From Cladocopium goreaui (lineage: Eukaryota > Sar > Dinophyceae > Suessiales > Symbiodiniaceae), in contig CAMXCT020001668.1 in the NCBI GenBank assembly GCA_947184155.2, positions 488,936 to 552,935 of the forward strand: 64,000 nt of DNA. The letters are read 5' to 3'. The notes under the pieces are model-generated. The model saw only the letters and a program-made list of their open reading frames with translations, did not search any database and was not told the origin of the DNA. Of the stretch, positions 1 through 9,899 are shown in pieces. A program made the position numbers and the translations under genes. Numbering within the stretch: the stretch's first letter is position 1; the number at the start of each line of letters is the position of its first letter.

Positions 1-70
1 GACTCCAGTGTGTTTCCCCTTACGACCCCGTAAGGGATCGCCAGGTGAAGCACAAAAACAACCAAGGTGC

Positions 71-147
71 GGTGGAACAGAAGGGATGCTCATTGGTCAG
101 CACGACGAAGAGCATCACTCCCAGAGACCAAAGGTCACACTCCAAAC
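71..147 (-). CDS. Protein kinase exon, subdomain IX (DLWSLGV)
   Basis: The minus-strand reading gives ECDLWSLGVMLFVVLTN followed by EHPF. This matches subdomain IX of eukaryotic serine/threonine kinases: the conserved Asp and Gly of DxWSxG, then the helix F/PF segment. A CTGTCAG acceptor precedes it at about 148-154. The frame stays open for 25 codons up to a possible GC donor (GCACCTT). It is the most 3' recognisable exon of the kinase whose other exons lie at 2.5, 3.8, 5.5, 6.0 and 6.3 kb. The rest of the C-lobe would lie beyond position 1. No exon for the activation segment (APE) was found between this one and the DFG exon. Confidence 0.75.
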
Positions 148-472
148 CTGACAGAAGGTCTTTCAAAAGGCTGCCGCTGCATGGCTGGGAGCTAATCACT
201 TGCCTCTTACATTCTATCTATTCATCTATCCATCCATCTTAACTATACATCCATCTATTGGATGTTTGTGTATATGTACATATTTCTGCCTATCATGCCT
301 ATCTGCGCACATCCGGCACACCCAACGATCCAAGCTGGGAAGCCATAGCGGTTCATCGGATCTTGACTCTTCAACACCTTCGCTAGCAGGTCGCACCAGG
401 TCTGAATTCATCCTGAATTGGTTCACCCAAGCTGAACTAAGGCAATTTGGGGATAGTTACCCTACTAACCAT

Positions 473-565
473 CTGGTTGGTGGTTGGAACAAGTCACTTG
501 GGATGATTATTCCCAATATATATATATATATGGGAAAATGAAAAATGTTCCAAACCACCAATCAG
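473..565. repeat. Palindromic element, TGGTTGGTGGTT family, copy 1
   Basis: The ends are inverted repeats: CTGGTTGGTGGTTGGAAC on the left and GTTCCAAACCACCAATCAG on the right, around a (TA)n centre. Related copies occur at 1773-1886 and 60739-60820. It is non-coding and looks like a MITE or a dinoflagellate introner-type element; the class is not established. Confidence 0.7.
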
Positions 566-1772
566 CCATTATTCAGTGACGTCTCAGTGAGGTCGTTAAA
601 TTGTATCCGGATGACATGGTTTGTCCTTAGGAACATTCTGGCTGCATCCTGGCTGGGTCTGGTTCGAAATTGGGTACCCCAAGAACAATGGACGGCCCAC
701 ACTAATACTATACAGACTATACAATACTAAGATGACCCGCCCCATTTCTGACAAGTGCAAATTTGGGTCTTAGATCTCTAGCCACTCCACCATGCCACTG
801 GCGCCCCACTGGCGCCCATCGGTGGAAACCCAGGGTGGCCTCTGGGGCTAAGAAATACAGGGTTCCGACCTTACGGCGGTGAAGATGTGAAGGTGCATGG
901 CCAAAAAACCTATTGGTTGGTGTTCGGAACCGCGGAAGCCTTCTATTTTTCTGTGCAAAAACCAACCAGTGGGAAAAGGGACATCTATGATGCGGAATTT
1001 CGGGATATTTTGGGTGTGGAACATTTCTGCCAAAACTTTGGCAGAGCTGAGGATCATAAATGTAAACCCTCAGCCAGCCATTAGTGATGCCCGTTACTCA
1101 CATTGAATACAGCGAATAACCATCACTGACCAACATCACTAATGGCAGATACATCAAATGGTGAATATAGATTTGCTCAGCTAGATCCACCATTTGACAA
1201 GAACCGTGATATGCGCGCGGCAGAAGGCGAAATGATTGTATACAAAGATCTTTTCCCAGTGACTTGGGAAACCACCCCAGTTAGTAGCCATTTAGACACC
1301 ATACTTTAGATATCTTTAGATTGAGGAGGTTGATATGGTTTGATTCAAAAAAATTGGAGGTTTAAAGTTTAATCCTCAGATACAATGTGATACGTTCTGT
1401 TTGGGGGGCTACCCCCTTGCAAGTGGCTTGCAAGCTGGTATAGAACTGTTGATGACACTAATACTTGCATCTAAATGGCAAAAAAATCTTTGAATTGAAA
1501 ACACGGGTCGTTTTTGCAACCAACAGCTCCCTGCCAGGGCCCAGTCAGTCCAGTTTGAACCAAGGCAACACGCCTTGGTAAACGACATGTGAGGATTCCT
1601 CCCTTTCCAGCTGAGTCACCACCTCATTCATGGTCCCACCTTCCGCTCCTTTAGCGAAGCCAGCCTCGGTTCGCGCTGGCGAAAAATCTCTGGAAGTTGT
1701 TCAAAGGATGGAAATTCCCATGGCACTTTTTTCACTTTTTTGCCAAATGGAGATTTGAGTTCCCATTTTTCA

Positions 1773-1886
1773 GATGGTTGGTGGTATACCTACTCCTCTG
1801 AAAAATATGACTTCGTCAGTTGGGATGATGTGGAAATTCCCAACATATGGAAAGTCATAAAATTCTTGTTCCAAACCACCAACCAG
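1773..1886. repeat. Palindromic element, TGGTTGGTGGTT family, copy 2
   Basis: The left end (GATGGTTGGTGGT) has lost part of the repeat. The right end, GTTCCAAACCACCAACCAG, is intact. The inner part (TTGGGATGATGTGGAAATTC) resembles the inner part of the copy at 60739. Confidence 0.6.
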
Positions 1887-2478
1887 TCAGTGATTCTTGG
1901 GAGAATGGAATTTCAATCATTGGCTCCTGGAAACGCCCATGTTCTGGCAACATTTTGCTCAAGAGGTTGGGATATGGGCCAAGTTGTTCTGTACCCGAAA
2001 ATGCCTTGGCTTTAGGTCCTACAAAATGATCCACCCGTAAAACACCTCTTGAGCCTGGTGATTTTCTAGCCCACATGAAATTGCCAGAGAAAATTCGCCG
2101 GTGTGTTTGAAAAATGGAGCGCATCCACCGAATAATTTCGAACATATTGAAATACCAAATCTATGGGAAAAACTTATGATACCAGGAGACCCCAGGAGAA
2201 GCCTAAAAACGCGTTGAAATGATGGTTCTTTGGAAAAAGAACCGATGTTTTCAGCCAGGTTTGAGTTGAAACCCAACGTTTTTACTGCCTGCATCTTTCA
2301 GGCTTTTAAGGTTAAACACATGTGCCTGGTAAACTAACATAACCATGGAAAATCACCATTTTACGTATTTTTACGAGGGAAATCAACCATCAATGGCCAT
2401 GTTCAAAAGCTAACCAAGGTATCTTTGGAGGGTAGACCTTTGTGGGGATCCCAAGTCTTAGGGGCCACGTGTCGACAC

Positions 2479-2558
2479 CCAGCGACAAGGCCAAAGTCAA
2501 TGACCTTCGCCATGCGCCCGCAGCGACGCTCGCTGCAATCGGTGATCAAGCAGTTATC
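2479..2558 (-). CDS. Protein kinase exon, subdomain VII (DFG)
   Basis: The minus frame reads DNCLITDCSERRCGRM followed by AKVIDFGLVAG. The DFG triad binds catalytic Mg2+. The LITD segment before it is the usual lead-in from the catalytic loop, so joining it to HRDLKFE of the exon at 3788-3889 rebuilds a continuous kinase catalytic loop. The acceptor side ends in GCCGAG and a GT donor (GTGTCG) follows. The donor of the preceding exon is unclear, because GAG occurs at both junctions. Some drift is possible after DFGLVAG. Confidence 0.75.
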
Positions 2559-3308
2559 CTCGGCGGTCGACTCACAAAGGTAACCGTTATGTTTAAGGGA
2601 TATAGTCATATAGTTGATGGAGATAATTTATATTATTCATTTATCTATTTACTTTATCTATTTTTGGGCACAACTGATATCACACGATATAACCATATCT
2701 TGATTATTGATGTGATACAACTGATGTAACCATGGGATCATAACATCCATAAGTTGGGAGATGGGGCCCAACTTCACCAGGTTTTCGGATGTGGTTTTTC
2801 CGAATTTGGGGGAAACCCATTGGGAAAATGACCGTTAGTTTACCCATTGGGGTACATAACATTATATAACATTATATAACCATGTTCTAATATGCTTGTT
2901 ATCCGCTACCCAGGTGGCATTGCGGCATTGCCAACACCAACTATTGAACAGGAAATACAATATGGGTCTGTGTGAAATTGATGGGAAAACCACCTTAGAA
3001 CCTCAATCCCTCCAGTAGACAAACCCGTATAGCTGCCGGGTTGATGTACCAGTTGTATGTCTGTATATATCTAATACCTTTGGGGTTTTCAGCTGGTACC
3101 CCTTCACTAAACAACGAACCAGTGGCAAAAAACACATCCATCCCAGTTTGTGATTGATCACTATGGTGACAACCAAGCCAGAAATGGTCTATGGGCCTAT
3201 GGGCATCAAGCGGGGTGAATAATTAATCAATTTGTGACTGGGATGCTCACAGAAAAACAGAACGAGGTCGCCGTTCTTTTGACATAAATCCCAGGTTGCG
3301 TCTGCACT

Positions 3309-3425
3309 AAAAAATATGAATATATATGCATAAATATATATATATATATATCTGCGCGCGTGTGCGCAAATAAATAAATAATCATATATATATATGTATA
3401 TTATATACATACATGTATACTTATG
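3309..3425. repeat. TA-rich microsatellite
   Basis: Alternating TA tracts, interrupted by a GCGCGTGTGCGC patch and (AAAT)n. Simple sequence, non-coding. Confidence 0.85.
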
Positions 3426-3602
3426 TTTATATTATATATGGCAAGAATTTCATATATGTCTCTCTTGCATGCATCAACAGCCACATGTGACAATGATGAT
3501 GTCTACAGCCAAGGCCAAGGGGCGCCTGAGCAAATTTCGAACCTGGGATACCCTGCTCCATTTCCCAGCACGAAAAGGGACCAACATGTGTCCTAACTAG
3601 CC

Positions 3603-3710
3603 CTACTGTGGATGGAAAAAAATCCTGCACCACCTTGGATGTTTGAAAGCCTTTAAATAATGGGATAAACTACCTATCAACTGGTGCAGGATTTCTGCCA
3701 TCCACAGTAG
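3603..3710. repeat. Inverted-repeat element
   Basis: The left arm is CTACTGTGGATGG plus ATCCTGCACCA. The right arm is TGGTGCAGGAT plus CCATCCACAGTAG. The arms are about 30 nt and near-perfect around a spacer of about 45 nt. It lies in a kinase intron. No second copy was seen in the window. Confidence 0.65.
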
Positions 3711-3787
3711 AAGCCTAGTATTCACCAAGGGTTTCAAGGGTTTCGTTTCAGCTTTGATGAATACCTTGCAGCCCTTGCAGTCAAAGT

Positions 3788-3889
3788 CTCGAACTTCAGG
3801 TCTCTGTGTGCGATTCCTTCGGAATGGCAATATGCAATGGCCCGAACGACGTCTCGGAACAATAGCCGAATTTCGTCCCAATCATCTAC
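3788..3889 (-). CDS. Protein kinase exon, catalytic loop (HRDLKFE)
   Basis: Thirty-four codons in frame after a CTGGCAG acceptor: VDDWDEIRLLFRDVVRAIAY, then CHSEGIAHRDLKFE. HRDLK is the catalytic loop: Asp is the base, and Lys marks Ser/Thr kinases. The YCHS-x-GIAHRDLK spacing is typical of the CDPK/CAMK group. It joins in frame to GETW of the exon at 5485-5598. The residue after KFE should be Asn in an active kinase; splicing to the DFG exon gives Asp there, which may weaken metal binding or reflect a mis-set splice site. Confidence 0.85.
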
Positions 3890-5484
3890 CTGCCAGGCGA
3901 GAAACTCCGGAGCCACTGAGCCAACATCTGCATTAGAAACACCAAGGAGGCCGATGAATCAAACATACCATTAGGAAGGACAATAATATTGATAAATTGA
4001 TACTGGCAAAAAAAAAAAATACTTCGAGTGATCCCCACCATGGTATTTCAAGGCATATATTCTGACAGATATTTTGACATATATTGGAGGTCCGGCAGGG
4101 AACACTTTGCTCCAGAGGTTGCTGTTCGGGTCCGGCGGGGAACACTGGGCGGGCGAGGGCAGCTGACATAAAATCTAACAACCCTCATCTGACAGGTGGG
4201 GAATATCAATTCTGAAATACACGCAATAACAGATTGATGGAGGTTATAATCGTATGAATTGCTATTGTAATGTGCTGAGGGGTCCCCAAAAAGGGTTTAA
4301 AATAGTCAAAAACATGAAACAATCCTATTAATCGATCAGTATTGGTATGCCGCCATCCCTCATTGATTTCACCCAATTCCACCCAATTTCAGTGCGATCA
4401 TTCTCAACCAAACGGGATAGATTGGTAAAAAAAAACTGGCTGGAGAAGGTTTCTAGTAGAGACAACCAGGACCATCAACTTATCAACGTTTGAAAAGCCC
4501 CAATAATCTATATAGTCCCATCAAAAATGTCAACCCCAGAATAAACTAAGACCTGGTTGAATTCAATGGGGTATCCTCCAGTAATTCAACATAGCTATGG
4601 AAAATATCCATTTATAGATGATTTTCCTGGTGAAAACTTCAATGTTACAGTAATTCATTTTCCCTAAGGGAATCTTAAATTACCACATGATATCCCATTT
4701 CCATCAATTTCCATCAGTGTCGATCAATTTCCATAAAATCACTCAAAAAATACCACCATGTCCCCATGTCCATCAATTTTACCTCAAAAAACTCGCGGAT
4801 ATCCATGGTTTTCCATCTCGCACCGGGACCATTGAAGAACTGTCTTTGATTCCATGTTGGCAAACATTTACCCAGAAGATGCCCTACTTGCTGGTGAATA
4901 GATGTGAATAGAGCATATGGGATATATTAATTAGCATATGCATCTATATACATACATCTACCATTGTTTTTTGTCAACCAGTTGATGTCAACCTCGGATT
5001 AATAAATGATTTGATACTTAAATGATACCTTCCCACTTAAACAACCGTTTGGGGTTTATTAATCCAGGGTTGACATTATCTATGTTGTGTCTTAACTACA
5101 CAGAAAGCATATGGGATGTCAGCAAGCAGCGAATGCATCGCTGGTTTTCAAGGTAGTAAAAATGGTCAGATTCCAGGGCACCCCCGCCTTAAACCCTCAG
5201 AGGGGCCATCAGATCCCTTTTTTCCACATTTTCCCCACATGTACGAACCAATGTCCGTCCACTTTTTCTGGTTCCCAATATGGATAGCTGTCGAAAACCC
5301 TCACCTTCAGCAGGGTAGTTAGTTGATTGTCCCATTTGAAATTTCTGGGAATGCCTCCAAAATAGTGATCAATTCCATTCAATTACTCTTCAAAACTGAT
5401 AGTCCTGGTCAAAATGATGGAAAAAAGGGCTAGCTCGTGATTGACCAAGGTCAAGCGATGTCAATCGGCTTCCCCACTTTCCAC
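3890..5484. other. Kinase intron, no further gene seen
   Basis: AT-rich, with frequent stops in all frames. A degenerate MITE of the CCCTCTGG family lies at about 4571-4660. Short GGGGAACACT duplicates occur near 4099-4146. Nothing else was recognised. Confidence 0.45.
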
Positions 5485-5598
5485 CCAGGTTTCCCCCGAG
5501 AACTCCTGTGCATCGAGCTCCCCGATGTTTCCTCCTGTGCAAAGCTCCGTGACGACATAGATCGCCTGTCGGTCCTCGAAATATTCGAAGAGCTTCGC
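5485..5598 (-). CDS. Protein kinase exon, hinge (subdomain V)
   Basis: A 114-nt exon (38 codons, phase 0) between a TTTTCCTAG acceptor and a GT donor. It reads AKLFEYFEDRQAIYVV, then TELCTGGNIGEL. This is the strand 4 / strand 5 / hinge segment of a CDPK-like kinase; the family pattern is KLxExFED...IYLVxELCxGGEL. GNIGEL replaces the more usual GELFD. Splicing to the exon at 5980-6026 gives HPNI-AKLFEYFED, an uninterrupted kinase N-lobe. Confidence 0.88.
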
Positions 5599-5673
5599 CT
5601 AGGAAAATGTTCAACGAAGCAGCTGGGGTGATAGGAGGTCATCATTGCCAGGAGCATATCTCACAAATAGATT

Positions 5674-5716
5674 ATGTATGTATGTACGTACGTAACGTAC
5701 GTACGTACGTATGTAT
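5674..5716. repeat. GTAC/GTAT tetranucleotide palindrome
   Basis: Repeats of GTAT and GTAC form a nearly self-complementary tract of about 40 bp (TACGTACGTAACGTACGTA core). It lies in a kinase intron. Confidence 0.8.
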
Positions 5717-5979
5717 AGGGTGGGGTCATTTCAAACTACAATTCGTTCTGAACCATATCAAAGGGACATGGCAATGAAATATCGTCCATCAGCAGGTGAT
5801 CTGTCATGATTTTTCACCGCAAACTAGATATAACTAGATGAATTAGTAGATATATCACGATATATCGTCGACCATCATGGATTTCTCGCCTTGAACATGT
5901 GATTTCATGGATTTCACCATGTTTCAGCACACTTCCCATGGCCATGAAAGATAGCGCATGGTCGTATCGTCCCAGTGAC

Positions 5980-6026
5980 GATGTTGGGATGATCCAGCTG
6001 CAAAAGCGCATAGACCTCCAGGGTGT
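5980..6026 (-). CDS. Protein kinase exon, helix C and HPNI
   Basis: A 47-nt exon after a TTTCCCAG acceptor and before a GT donor (GTCACTGG). It reads TLEVYALLQLDHPNI. The Glu is the expected helix C salt-bridge partner of the catalytic Lys. LDHPNI is the conserved strand 4 lead-in of CDPK/CAMK kinases. Frame and phase agree with the next exon at 5485-5598. Confidence 0.8.
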
Positions 6027-6230
6027 CTGGGAAATCAACGAAGCCAGCCATGGGTTTGGGGTGATTTCATGGTGATCTCATGGGAAGATATAATGATATA
6101 ATGGGATATTCCGATTCATAGGAGATAATGATGGATAAGGGTTTTGAACCAGCTATCATGGATTCATGGGCATTTCTCGGGTGGAAAATATGAGAAAATC
6201 ATCCACATAAATTGGGGGTCCAGCATCTGC

Positions 6231-6293
6231 GAGCAAAACGAGCGGTTTCCTTCGTGCTCGCGATTGTGCGGCTTTTGATACCATTGCTGCTCC
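6231..6293 (-). CDS. Probable kinase exon, strands 2-3 of the N-lobe
   Basis: Between a GGCAG acceptor and a possible GC donor (GCAGATGC) the frame reads SSNGIKSRTIASTKETARFA. It aligns to the strand 2 / strand 3 area of CDPKs (pattern GxxSKAxxKSTxExRAVK), and its phase fits the HPNI exon downstream. The canonical Gly-rich loop is incomplete and the catalytic Lys is not visible, so a short further exon or a degenerate N-lobe is possible. The giant retroelement starts 242 bp upstream, so any 5' part of the gene lies on its far side or is lost. Confidence 0.45.
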
Positions 6294-6534
6294 CTGCCTC
6301 GTTGGAGATACTCTGAAGTTCCTCCGAGCTGTCCGAAGGCTTCTTAATCACCTGAAGGTACCGGTGCGCTGACCCAGGTAGTTGGAGGGGTCCTAGGCAT
6401 TCAAGCCACACCACCATTAAAAAGCTGGAGAGACGAAATGCCACAATACAAGCTACAGCCCTGCTGATGTCACCATTATAATATGCAAGTAATCAGTCAT
6501 CAACAGAAACGGTGAGGTAACCACCACACATACA

Positions 6535-7109
6535 CACACTAGACAAGAATGGATCATTATATGATCCGGCAGGAACTGAATCCTGAAACATGCAGATTAA
6601 GTACGAAACACTGAAATTAACGATGTATCCTACGAATAATAGAAGTACTTCAGAATGGTCATCGGGTTCAGAATCGACGTCAAAAAGAATGAATAAACCA
6701 GTAATAATACCATCGGCGAAGAATAACGTCGGCGAAACTTAGATGAATACCATCGGCGACGATGTTGTCGGCGATCATGTAAACAAAATAATACATAGGT
6801 GCTTTCTACGTCCTTGCTCTGAGGAAGGTTCTGATGCAACTGAATCAATAGTAAATGACCAAAAGTAATTCCAGACTGCGACAACAGTGCAGCAAATTGT
6901 ATAAGATTGTGGGTGGGGTTCTTAGCTTGGCCCCTTGCTATGTCGGAAAAATACAAGCGCAGGTACGTCGGAATGATCAGTCCCGATATCACAATCTCAA
7001 ACCACCGTCTTCGTTGGGCAGTGGATGGAATGAGATTCACTGCCCCCCTGCAAATTAGTGAAAACCAATAAGAAGTTTTACATCTGTTCAGATGGTACAC
7101 ACACACACC
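6535..7109 (-). repeat. Terminal direct repeat, 3' copy (pLTR-like)
   Basis: Starts CACACTAGACAAGAATGG and ends in (AC)n. The match to 19107-19682 is base for base at a constant offset of 12572, except for about five substitutions: two near 6632-6637, two near 6657-6663 and one near 6875. Near the outer end it holds two adjacent perfect hairpins. It also contains four copies of the octamer [AG]TCGGCGA between 6710 and 6775. Confidence 0.93.
6551..6585. other. Twin hairpins at the element end
   Basis: GGATCAT-TAT-ATGATCC has a 7-bp stem. It is followed directly by CAGGA-ACTGAA-TCCTG, a 5-bp stem. Both recur unchanged at 19123-19157. They could be structure recognised by the reverse transcriptase or an RNA 3' end signal; this is inference. 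Confidence 0.6.
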
Positions 7110-7262
7110 TCGCATGTAGCGAGGTTGGTTTTTTGGAAGAACTTCGCTGGCGGAATCGGCAATACACCAGTGAAAATGAACCTGTAAGAACCTAATGCAC
7201 AAACGGGCGATCACTTCAATCAGAAGAGGAATTCGGAGCTTGTAGAAGGACTTCCATAGCAT
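6630..7262 (-). CDS. Open frame through the terminal repeat, uncertain gene
   Basis: A 210-codon ATG frame that overlaps the 3' end of ORF B2 and runs through most of the repeat. The equivalent frame is open in the other copy (19202-19687). It encodes several hydrophobic stretches (for example IVISGLIIPTYLRLYFS and FGHLLLIQLH) and no recognisable domain. The two repeats are 99% identical, so conservation of the frame is weak evidence. It may be a small membrane protein or chance. Confidence 0.25.
   Translation of the reverse strand: MLWKSFYKLRIPLLIEVIARLCIRFLQVHFHWCIADSASEVLPKNQPRYMRGVCVYHLNRCKTSYWFSLICRGAVNLIPSTAQRRRWFEIVISGLIIPTYLRLYFSDIARGQAKNPTHNLIQFAALLSQSGITFGHLLLIQLHQNLPQSKDVESTYVLFCLHDRRQHRRRWYSSKFRRRYSSPMVLLLVYSFFLTSILNPMTILKYFYYS
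7108..7124. other. Hairpin at the inner edge of the 3' repeat
   Basis: CCTCGC-ATGTA-GCGAGG, a perfect 6-bp stem exactly where the (AC)n of the repeat stops and the unique body begins. It is absent next to the other repeat copy. Confidence 0.55.
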
Positions 7263-8070
7263 CGTGGAAGCTCATGTGTTCAACCATCGCCCAAGTCTGA
7301 TCGAATTCCCCAGATGCCGTAGCAGCCTTCAAGGTATCAGATAGATCTTTGGCTAATTCATGGATCCGGGTGGTCAGGCTCGGTTCATCTGCAGGAGATG
7401 TCGTCTCAATGGGCACATTGTGAAAAGGATGGTGTCCGTGTACAAGGGGGATCTCAAAATGATGTCGCCAATAGTCCGCTGTACGCAGGGACCACTCCCA
7501 GTTGCCCGAAAGACCATAAAAATAGTGTTCAGGGTCACGACATCGGGAATGCCCTAACAAGGGGATTTCTTCAATGAATAGCTCCCTGGTGTTGTTGGAG
7601 TGGGTAATGACCTTGAATTGGATCTGGTGAACCACGCGAGAAGAGAATTGAGCACGATGGAGGTAGTTGTGTGTAGAACTTGACTCCGTCGGAAAAGGGA
7701 CGCCAGGAGGTGCTGGTCCTGAATATGTATCAGAATGGGCCATAGTACCCGAGTCAGGAGCCGTACTGTCATTGACCAAAGGTGCCGAAGTAGGGCTGGT
7801 AGTAGTGTCAGGAGGGCCTGAGTGACATAGTGCCGAAGTCTGGGCGTCTGATACTTGAACTGGGTTGGTAGGAGCGAGTCCACGGGTAGGATTCGAAGGC
7901 CAAGACAAGCCCGCCACGGTCGCGTCTCGTTTGTGTTCCATGGGTGAAACAGTCAGAAATGCGAGAAATAGGGCAACAGCGGCTGAGGCATCAAGAATTG
8001 CAAATATAAGCCAATCCCGAAAAAGATAACATTCACAAAGATAATAATAACAGTGAAGTCCAGTCCCCAA
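7216..8070 (-). CDS. Giant element ORF B2
   Basis: Function unknown. The first good ATG is at 7941 (MEHKRDATVAG); the frame is open upstream to 8070 but reads as hydrophobic, non-conserved sequence. The N-terminal half is Ser/Thr/Pro-rich. The C-terminal half looks globular, ending in a helical tail (IHELAKDLSDTLKAAT). The central segment LRTADYWRHHFEIPL matches LRTTANHWRRHYDVPI of ORF B1, with further matches around HQIQFKVI / HSIFIKKL, so B1 and B2 are paralogues. It is the last main ORF before the 3' repeat and follows A2 by about 270 bp. It is probably a structural or accessory protein of the element; no catalytic motif is visible. Confidence 0.6.
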   Translation of the reverse strand: MGTGLHCYYYLCECYLFRDWLIFAILDASAAVALFLAFLTVSPMEHKRDATVAGLSWPSNPTRGLAPTNPVQVSDAQTSALCHSGPPDTTTSPTSAPLVNDSTAPDSGTMAHSDTYSGPAPPGVPFPTESSSTHNYLHRAQFSSRVVHQIQFKVITHSNNTRELFIEEIPLLGHSRCRDPEHYFYGLSGNWEWSLRTADYWRHHFEIPLVHGHHPFHNVPIETTSPADEPSLTTRIHELAKDLSDTLKAATASGEFDQTWAMVEHMSFHDAMEVLLQAPNSSSD

Positions 8071-8208
8071 TCAAGCGGTTCAATTACGGCGAAGAAGCCA
8101 AAGCACAAAGTCAAATAAAGTAGGAATCAAAGAATCCTTTGTGTTGGTGAGGTGTCAAGGGAGAGTGGAAAACCCTGCAGTATGGTCTTTTGTTGGCCGG
8201 CAAGCGTA

Positions 8209-8802
8209 TCAGGGCAGGATCACACCGGAGCTAATTTTGTAGCATTGCAGACGTAGTATAAAAGGCTGTGTGGTACCCGGAATGAGCAAAGAGGATTCGC
8301 GGGAATTGTACTGCTGAAGTCGCCATTCAGGTCGGTATTCCTCCAAAAGCTGCAAGACCGTCATATCATTGGAGACTTGGAATGTATCACCGTCCAGGTC
8401 GCAAAAGCGAAACTCCAAATTCGAGGGATCAATTTGGATGTCCCATTGGGACCTCAATCTTTTGGAAATACAGAAGCGTAGTTCGGCAATTGGGATGAGG
8501 CCGGCTTCAACTGGTTCCATCTGACGCGACCAGGTAAACAGAGCCTCCAGTTCGTAGCCACTAACATTTCTGAAATTGGAGCTGGCCATAGCCATGTAGT
8601 GTTCACGGTCAGGTTCGCTACGATGAGTCAATGCCTGTAGAGGAGAGAAGTCAACCAAGATAAGAACAGGTCGGTTTGGAGGAGGGTTTGCATCACCAGG
8701 AAGGCCTCGATGTCCAGCAAACCATCCAATGGTTCGTGTACCCAGCGGTGTCTCAATCGTGGATGTAGCGCGATATGGATTGGGTCGAGAAGAACGAGCC
8801 AT
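8209..8802 (-). CDS. Giant element ORF A2
   Basis: 197 codons from the ATG at 8802 (MARSSRPNPYRATST). Function unknown. The N-terminal 50 residues are basic and Pro/Gly-rich, the rest looks globular. RPVLILVDFSPLQAL, SQWDIQIDPSNLEF and MTVLQLLEEYRPEW line up with RPVIFQLDLKPMQQL, QRWSIHLPASDF and HSLLDVLNWFYPSW of ORF A1, in the same order and spacing. A1 and A2 are therefore a duplicated gene. The same frame is open upstream to 9465, but there it is the shadow of B1. Confidence 0.65.
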   Translation of the reverse strand: MARSSRPNPYRATSTIETPLGTRTIGWFAGHRGLPGDANPPPNRPVLILVDFSPLQALTHRSEPDREHYMAMASSNFRNVSGYELEALFTWSRQMEPVEAGLIPIAELRFCISKRLRSQWDIQIDPSNLEFRFCDLDGDTFQVSNDMTVLQLLEEYRPEWRLQQYNSRESSLLIPGTTQPFILRLQCYKISSGVILP

Positions 8803-8983
8803 GGCATCTAATGTCGAGTGTCGAAGATAAAGCGGAAAGCCCAAGCTGCAGAATAGGTGGATAATGACCAAGGAATAAAGCTCAAAGTGTTGAAAATTGA
8901 AGAGAAACGGTTTACCTAGTAAGAGGTCACAAAAAGACGGTAAAGCCCTGTTCTTTTCCGGTGCCGGCAAATAATGTGGTGTA

Positions 8984-9685
8984 TTACACACTGGAGTCTG
9001 ACATATCCATCGGGTCCGTATCGTTCTCTTCCAGTGGACCTTGTACTTGTTGAGGAGGGACGGTAGGCCGAGTGAGATGTAAAGTACGTTGTAATGTTGC
9101 CGGTGGTGACGAAGGTGGTGTAGACCGCCATGGTGGCCAGTATAAGGAGGTGGTAGTTCCTTGAGAGTGATGTTGCGCAGAGCGTCCCCAGCATGACTGC
9201 AAAATATAGAGTTGGTCCGGTATTGCTTCATACGGTTGGGAGACATAGACATTGGAGTGTTCAGGGTGTGGTAGAACAGGAACAGCAGTAGTCGTAGAGG
9301 AGGAGGATGATGATTGAATTGGTACGTCATAGTGTCGGCGCCAATGATTAGCCGTGGTACGTAGAGTCGCCTGATCAGTTGTGAGGTGCATGTTCTCCAG
9401 AAAGGTTTCCACAGGTTTCCACGTTTCAATACCATCCATTGTCCTTTCCACGACCCAAAGTTCATCCGGACGGTCAGACAACGGGTAGCTCAGCTTCTTG
9501 ATGAATATGGAATGAACAGTTGTCGAGGTCGGGATGGTTCGTGCTTCGCGAGGGATATACGATGCCGAAGTAGGATCATCAGGAGGTAGATGTGGAACAG
9601 GGCCATGTAGGGATGTAGGTGGGGAACGGTGTGAAGCCGATCGAGCAGTATCATCCGTGTTGGAGATCATCGTGTACAACAACAA
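8984..9685 (-). CDS. Giant element ORF B1
   Basis: 233 codons; the probable starts are near 9685 or at MISNTDDTARS (9670). Function unknown. It has a Ser/Pro-rich N-terminus, a central globular part with the B-family signature (LRTTANHWRRHYDVPI), then a low-complexity Ser/Thr/Pro tail with an acidic end (ENDTDPMDMSDSS). It lies between A1 and A2, so the order A1-B1-A2-B2 shows that an A-B gene pair was duplicated in tandem. Its tail is longer and more polar than that of B2. Confidence 0.6.
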   Translation of the reverse strand: MLLYTMISNTDDTARSASHRSPPTSLHGPVPHLPPDDPTSASYIPREARTIPTSTTVHSIFIKKLSYPLSDRPDELWVVERTMDGIETWKPVETFLENMHLTTDQATLRTTANHWRRHYDVPIQSSSSSSTTTAVPVLPHPEHSNVYVSQPYEAIPDQLYILQSCWGRSAQHHSQGTTTSLYWPPWRSTPPSSPPATLQRTLHLTRPTVPPQQVQGPLEENDTDPMDMSDSSV

Positions 9686-9899
9686 TAATATGGTTTCGGA
9701 ATACGCTGGACTGAAGCCAAAGAGCCATGAGAAAGGTCAATGATGACGGGATGAATAACGAACATCAACAAAAGGAAAAGAAAAGAAAGAAGTAAAGGAG
9801 ACCAAGGAAAACCAAACCCAGGATGGCGGACCTCATAACGAATGTTTTCCCTTTTTCCTCATAGATGTGAGCATCGCCAAGATCTATCTGGAAAACTAA

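Larger units (their letters stand above)
148..2478. other. Intron-like AT-rich DNA with two palindromic elements
   Basis: No convincing coding sequence was seen between the DLWSLGV and DFG exons. The stretch holds palindromic elements at 473-565 and 1773-1886 and a degenerate MITE at about 2315-2420. A GC-richer patch at 1590-1690 could hide the missing activation-segment exon, but no APE-type motif is readable there. Confidence 0.5.
2559..3787. other. Kinase intron with simple repeats and a palindrome
   Basis: AT-rich sequence without a coding signal. It includes short tandem copies of ATTATATAAC near 2862-2880, a TA-rich microsatellite at 3309-3425 and an inverted-repeat element at 3603-3710. 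Confidence 0.5.
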
